Assembly: GCA_050084985.1 (NCBI GenBank)
Contig: JBITNC010000001.1
Coordinates: forward strand, 77,934,001 to 77,998,000
DNA: 64,000 bases
DNA from: Nageia nagi
Taxonomy: Eukaryota > Pinophyta
Direction of reading: 5' to 3'
Shown in pieces: positions 60,071-64,000 of this stretch. The notes below the pieces were generated by a model, which was given only the letters and a program-made list of their open reading frames with translations, was not told the DNA's origin and did not search any database. Within the stretch, counting starts at the first letter, position 1. Each line of letters starts with the position of its first letter. The position numbers and the translations under genes were made by a program.

Positions 60071-60365
60071 GTTCTAACCCCTAAAGGACTTTTACATTGT
60101 TCATATTTTTCTCAAAGCACTTAATGAATTAAACATAAGAACTAAGTCCTACTTAGTATTTAATTCATAACATGCATTGTATCATGACTTAAAAATTTAA
60201 GTAAGCATGCATCATGCATTACAAATTTAAGTCCTAAGCATATTTATAACATGCATTCTATCATGAATTAAGTAAGCATGCATCATGCATTAGAAATTTA
60301 AGTCCTAAGCATACTTAGTCTTCAAATAAGATACATGCATCTAGATAAAATTTAAGTAAAAAATT
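60071..60365 (+). repeat. Copia-D leader inverted repeat, left arm
   Basis: This 295-bp arm is the reverse complement of 62027-62320 with a single mismatch found by eye. It starts GTTCTAACCCCTAAAGGAC. Inside each arm a segment of about 75 bp (GTAAGCATGCATCATGCATTA core) is directly repeated. A transcript of this element could fold into a stem of nearly 300 pairs. Confidence 0.94.
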
Positions 60366-60779
60366 TATACCAAGGCCCCCCTTTGTTACTTAAAGTTTTA
60401 TCCTAGAGAACCAACTTGTATGCTAAGACTTGTCTTAGAAGGGGTGTGGTTGAAGTAAAAAAGTCCCTTATTTAAAAAATAGCAGACTTTAGACTAAATT
60501 ACTATGCATGTGCACCTTTTAATGAAGCATTTAAATTTGGAGGAGAAATATAAGAAATGATTTTAAGTGCTCCTAAGTGCATTTAATGGGAGCAATTGAC
60601 TTGGAAGCACTAAAAATAAAGAGACCTAAGTCAAGAAGCAAGTAAATGCTTTGGAGTTAAAAATTATGACCCCCCTCTTTGCTCTGGAAAGTGCAATGAA
60701 AATATGCAAGTAGTCAAAAATGTATTTAAGGAGATCAGGTGGTGTAGGTAAAAAAAAATTAAAGGCGCAAACAAAGTTT
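60366..60779 (+). other. Copia-D leader between left arm and cargo
   Basis: AT-rich noncoding DNA with a C run at about 60377-60383. Its end (AATATGCAAGTAGT at about 60692) resembles the Copia-B leader beside its own cargo (7898), but in the opposite orientation relative to gag. Confidence 0.5.
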
Positions 60780-61735
60780 GAAAAAAAATGGAAAGGGCAT
60801 GCGAAGAAGCGGTAAGCCACGTGGGTAGTGGCGGGTGGAGGCAGCAGGGGCGACCAAGCGAGTCGCGAGCAACGTAGTGCAGGAACACGATCAAACAGGG
60901 TGGGCACCTTCGCACGGTACGGGACCGGTTGAGTTGACCATCGGATGGCAGATATGGGTGGATCGTAGTGATGGAAACTTGGGCACAGGAAGGAGCTTGG
61001 GTGGCTGGCAAAGCGGATGCAAAGGCCTGAAGCTCAAGCCCTGGCCATGTGGATTGGGAAGCCAGACTGCAAGGAGGCTTTGAGAAACAAAATCATGGCG
61101 AGGAGACTGCTGTGCGTGGGTGAGACGAGAAGAAGGAGGCTGCGGGGAGGAGTGCGATCTGTACCGCGTGGACCCATGTGACGTTTTTGTATATCCTGTG
61201 ATCATTGCATGCCATGAAACTCTTGCAGCATGCATCGCGTCAAACAACGTGCATAGCCTTTCAATATTTCATTTGGTGCATTTCTTGCGATCATGGCACT
61301 GGTATGCAGCATGCACCTTTTTAAACAAGTCACGTGACTTCCCTACGGTTCCAAGTTTGGCATACATGTCGACCATGGCATTCACAACTACAAAATGGAT
61401 AGGAATCCGGTTTTAAAGAGTCTTTCTGAGGGATTAACAAGCTCAGAGATGCGACAAACTAGTAGCTCAAAAAAAATAAAAAAAACGTAGTTGTTTTGTG
61501 TATGGCAGCTCATGCAACGTGGTCTGGAGGCCACCGGTAAGGACTACTGCCGCGGTTTGGTAGTATTTGGTGAAACAGTGTCATTGCCTGTCGAGGAAAG
61601 CCATGTCTTTGGTAGCATCACGTCACTCACAGAGGAGACCACCGCCGTGAGGAGGGAGTGCTGCGCGCGATAGGGAGGAGGATGCGCGTGAAGGGGAGAA
61701 GGAAGACCACCACCGTGGTCAACATGGCCCTCCAA
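60780..61735. other. GC-rich cargo in the Copia-D leader
   Basis: This is about 950 bp far richer in G and C than anything nearby, with sharp edges. It contains a minus-strand PPR fragment (61180-61400) and GC-rich DNA on both sides that I do not recognise; open frames on both strands of it are probably a side effect of the composition. Its place in the leader matches that of the SMT2 fragment in Copia-B. Confidence 0.75.
61180..61400 (-). pseudogene. PPR gene fragment inside the Copia-D cargo
   Basis: The minus strand reads VVNAMVDMYAKLGTVGKSRD, LFKKV, a frameshifted SAMIARNAPNE stretch, then LFDAMHAARVSWHAMITGYT. These are parts of two or three PPR motifs of the P-L-S type (usual forms NALVDMYAKCG, ARxLFDxM, VSWNAMIxGYAxNG). 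One stop and at least one shift are present. It is antisense to the element. Translation on either side shows no further PPR motif. Confidence 0.8.
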
Positions 61736-62026
61736 TTATTTTTATTTTGAAAACTTTAAAATTTAATAACATGTGTAATATTTGTAATTGTTCAATTTAA
61801 TACTATTGTAAAATTGAAAAAAGATTGCAAATAAAGTGAAAATAGATACCTTCTTCCCTTGTTTTTGTTCAACAATAACAATAATATTTCCATATTTGTT
61901 TTAAATTTGAAACAATTGCCTTTAAAAAAATGATTTCCCCTTGTTACATATGTAAATAAGTATGTCTTCATTCTTTTAAACAAAGTAAGAAATATATTTT
62001 AAAGAACAAACAAGAAAATATATATA
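61736..62026 (+). other. Copia-D leader between cargo and right arm
   Basis: Very AT-rich noncoding DNA. It does not match the region between left arm and cargo, so only the 295-bp arms are inverted copies. Confidence 0.5.
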
Positions 62027-62320
62027 ATTTTTTACTTAAATTTTATCTAGATGCATGTATCTTATTTGAAGACTAAGTATGCTTAGGACTTAAATTTCTA
62101 ATGCATGATGCATGCTTACTTAAGTCATGATAGAATGCATGTTATAAATATGCTTAGGACTTAAATTTGTAATGCATGATGCATGCTTACTTAAATTTTT
62201 AAGTCATGATACAATGCATGTTATGAATTAAATACTAAGTAGGACTTAGTTCTTATGTTTAATTCATTAAGTGCTTTGAGAAAAATATGAACAATGTAAA
62301 AGTCCTTTAGGGGTTAGAAC
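62027..62320 (-). repeat. Copia-D leader inverted repeat, right arm
   Basis: Reverse complement of 60071-60365 with one mismatch seen (CTTAAG against GAATTA context). The DNA just outside it (AAAACCCATTGG) is shared with Copia-B at 6961-6972, so this arm is in the ancestral position and the left arm is the added copy. Confidence 0.94.
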
Positions 62321-62569
62321 AAAACCCATTGGACTCAATTTTTAGCCTTTTTAAGGTTTCAAGTTTGTGTGGATGGAGTATTTTTCACCTTACTTTATAT
62401 TTTTTTTGCACATTTGCTTATACTTGCAATACGCAAAAATGTGAAAAGTAACCCCTAAAATGAATACATCCGCACGTATTTTCCACAACATGACTTGTTT
62501 GGGGAGCCATGAGGTGAGGACAGGGCAGACTGGAGCCCTTTTAGTCCGAAGAACCGAGTGGTGGTAAGT

Positions 62570-62885
62570 CCGTCTTAATTGCCCCTAAGACCTCTGTTGG
62601 ATTGGACATAACTCTATTAGGTGGACAGGCATGTGTGTAGTGATACCACATGTCCGCACGTCCATTCAGGGATTATCCTGATAACCTAGGAGGAAAACTG
62701 AAACCCTTAATCAAGATAATTAAAATGGCCGGTCCAAGATACATCGGATCCTTGGAAAATAGTAAGTACTTCTCCTTGTGAGAGTATATCACTGACCAAG
62801 GTGAACTGGTTGAGGACTGGTAGTACCTGGGCTCCACCTTGCGGGCATCCAGGTGAAGGCCTAATTCTATACAAGAAAACAACCC
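62570..62885 (+). promoter_or_regulatory. Conserved leader block upstream of Copia-D gag
   Basis: About 315 bp that match the reverse complement of 6417-6726 in Copia-B at over 90 percent by eye, more than the arms or the A/T-rich spacers do. It contains the hairpin at 62621-62660 and an imperfect hairpin in GGATTATCCTGATAACC (62669-62685). An antisense frame is open in both elements (62888-62673 here, 6419-6622 in Copia-B), which may only reflect overall conservation. Confidence 0.65.
62621..62660 (+). promoter_or_regulatory. Predicted hairpin in the Copia-D leader block
   Basis: GTGGAC...GTCCGCAC and ATGTG...CACAT pair around an 11-base loop, as in Copia-B at 6649-6687. The role is unknown; dimerisation, packaging or translation control are possible for retroelement leaders. 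Confidence 0.45.
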
Positions 62886-63021
62886 CAACTTTATCCTTCT
62901 ATGGATCGTGGTTAATGAGTTTACACATGTGGGACATGTTTGCTTATTAGTTGTTTTATATGTATAGATGAAAATTGTAAAAGTTTACATTCTTATTGCA
63001 TATTTATTATTTTTTATAGCA

Positions 63022-64000
63022 ATGGTTGAAACCTTCGTTCCCAAGCACATACTCGATGGTTCCAACTTTGGAATATGGGAACCACGTATGAAAGCCGAGT
63101 TACAAGCAAGAAAGCTATGGCAGACAGTTAGTGAAGATGCGGTTGCTCCTACCGATGAGAAGGCTCTTGAAGTATACAACTCAAAGAATGAGTTAGCAAC
63201 TTCTATGATATACCGTGCAGTTTCAGATGATGTCCTTCTCATGATTTCTTCATCAACTTCAGCAAAGGAAGCTTGGGATAGGTTAAAGAAAATCTACCTT
63301 GGGTCCAAATTTTCAAGGAGGTTTACCATTCTACAAAAGTTGTTGCAGTATCGACAAAGTGAAGATGAAAGTGCCTCTATCTACTTAAACAAAATCATTG
63401 ACCTCAGGACACAACTGGTTGGTTGTGGATGCAACTGGATCAATGATGAGTTCATGGTCTTCATCATTCTACAAAGCCTTACTTCAAAGTTCAGCAACTT
63501 TGTCACAGTTATGGAAACAAGGCTCGATGATGAAGAAGATGTCATCTCACTTGATAACCTTTCAAGACTTCTTCTAAAGCATGAGGAAACTTTGAACAAG
63601 AAAATGTTGAACCTTTCTCCAAAGGACCATAGCATTGCTCTAGGAGCAAGCAAAACTCCTTTCAAGAAAAAGTTCAAACATTACAAATTCAAAGACAACA
63701 AGTCCTCATCTACCTTCAGGAAGTATGACAAAAAGGGCAACAACAACAACAATCATGGCAACTACAGGCACAGAAATGATAAAGTAGGATCCAGCAATCC
63801 AACACCTCAGGAAAAGTTTGATGGGAATTGTAACTTCTGTGGTATCTTTGGGCACAAAGAGTATGATTGTCGCAAAAAGAAATTTGCTCAAAAAGGAAAG
63901 GGACATGCAAATATGAGAAATTTCAATAATAAAAAGAAGAACAAGCATGCTGCTTCTGTTGCCTACTACTCAATGACTCAAACTATTTCAAATGATTGGA
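63022..64000 (+). CDS. Copia-D gag and start of protease, open to the window end
   Basis: From ATG 63022 (AATGGTT context, aligned with Copia-B) the frame stays open for 326 codons to the window edge. It has the copia gag N-terminus (MVETFVPKHILDGSNFGIW), SSTSAKEAWDRLKKIYLG and a Lys/Asn-rich basic stretch. A complete zinc knuckle follows, CNFCGIFGHKEYDC (CX2CX4HX4C), and the frame ends in TISNDW, just before the expected protease Asp-Ser-Gly. Gag packages the element RNA into particles in the cytoplasm. Compared with Copia-B it keeps the Gln codon at the nonsense site and the last zinc Cys. Confidence 0.93.
   Translation, partial: MVETFVPKHILDGSNFGIWEPRMKAELQARKLWQTVSEDAVAPTDEKALEVYNSKNELATSMIYRAVSDDVLLMISSSTSAKEAWDRLKKIYLGSKFSRRFTILQKLLQYRQSEDESASIYLNKIIDLRTQLVGCGCNWINDEFMVFIILQSLTSKFSNFVTVMETRLDDEEDVISLDNLSRLLLKHEETLNKKMLNLSPKDHSIALGASKTPFKKKFKHYKFKDNKSSSTFRKYDKKGNNNNNHGNYRHRNDKVGSSNPTPQEKFDGNCNFCGIFGHKEYDCRKKKFAQKGKGHANMRNFNNKKKNKHAASVAYYSMTQTISNDW

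Larger units (their letters stand above)
59131..64000 (+). mobile_element. Copia-D, Ty1/copia retrotransposon running off the window end
   Basis: Same family as Copia-B by LTR, primer site, leader block and gag, but on the plus strand. It inserted in the gag of the third gypsy; the five bases before it are TAGAA, which should recur beyond its 3' LTR. The leader is about 3.4 kb and contains two nearly perfect inverted arms around a GC-rich cargo. The gag is open to the window end. It may be the youngest element here. Confidence 0.92.

Noticed and set aside
60835-61083. Plus-strand frame in the GC-rich cargo
   Set aside because: Composition explains the open frame; no similarity or start context supports it.
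61491-61735. Open frames on both strands at the right end of the cargo
   Set aside because: Both strands are open at once and neither translation is recognisable.
60071-62320. Pack-MULE or other DNA transposon with 295-bp terminal inverted repeats carrying a PPR fragment
   Set aside because: No 9-bp (or other) duplication was found at the arm ends, and the right arm and its outer flank are shared with Copia-B as ordinary leader. It remains a secondary possibility.

Overview
The window is AT-rich plant nuclear DNA made almost entirely of nested and decayed LTR retrotransposons. Methionine-tRNA primer sites next to about 490-bp LTRs, gypsy elements with long LTRs, PPR relics, a sterol methyltransferase fragment and a 2-oxoglutarate dioxygenase gene all point to a large-genome land plant. 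A gymnosperm would fit, but the sequence alone does not prove it. No tRNA, rRNA or CRISPR array was seen.

Layout. 1-1132 holds a copia 5' LTR cut by the window edge (Copia-A), its primer site and leader. Copia-B (1133-9851, minus strand) is a complete element with 489-bp LTRs and a perfect 5-bp target duplication (CTCCT). It landed in a 22-bp minisatellite that continues at 9852. Copia-B carries an antisense fragment of an SMT2-type sterol C24-methyltransferase in its leader. From 10983 to about 15340 a decayed plus-strand copia (Copia-C) is interrupted by a smaller element with direct repeats. 15340-30300 is mostly decayed DNA with degenerate tandem repeats, a solo LTR (19754-20236, TSD AGTGG), two gypsy gag relics (20760-21170 and 24640-25210) and a small non-autonomous LTR-like element (27167-28592).

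The only non-transposon gene with an intact reading structure is a minus-strand 2-oxoglutarate/Fe(II) dioxygenase (30308-31336). It has three well-spliced exons, and the fourth exon with the second iron-binding His and the 2OG-binding Arg is not found. A decayed PPR gene lies at 33965-34510, also on the minus strand.

36260-58000 is a nest of gypsy elements. A minus-strand element (gag 55566-54720, continuing at 40540-37763) was split by a plus-strand element of about 14 kb (40547-54698, LTRs of about 1.8 kb). The inserted element encodes gag, protease, an extra RNase H-like domain upstream of RT, RT, RNase H, integrase and a long extra 3' coding region. A third gypsy (LTR with 123-bp tandem repeats, gag from 58057) is interrupted at 59131 by Copia-D. 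Copia-D continues past the window end, has an open gag frame, and has a leader with a nearly perfect 295-bp inverted repeat flanking a GC-rich cargo that contains a PPR fragment.

The most interesting pattern is shared by the copia leaders. Copia-A, Copia-B and Copia-D have similar LTR and primer regions, yet each carries a different, compositionally foreign insert in its leader: a minisatellite, an SMT2 fragment, and a PPR fragment plus unknown DNA. Copia-B and Copia-D also share a strongly conserved, foldable noncoding block just upstream of gag. This looks like a leader slot that accepts host sequence. It is inferred from by-eye comparison only.
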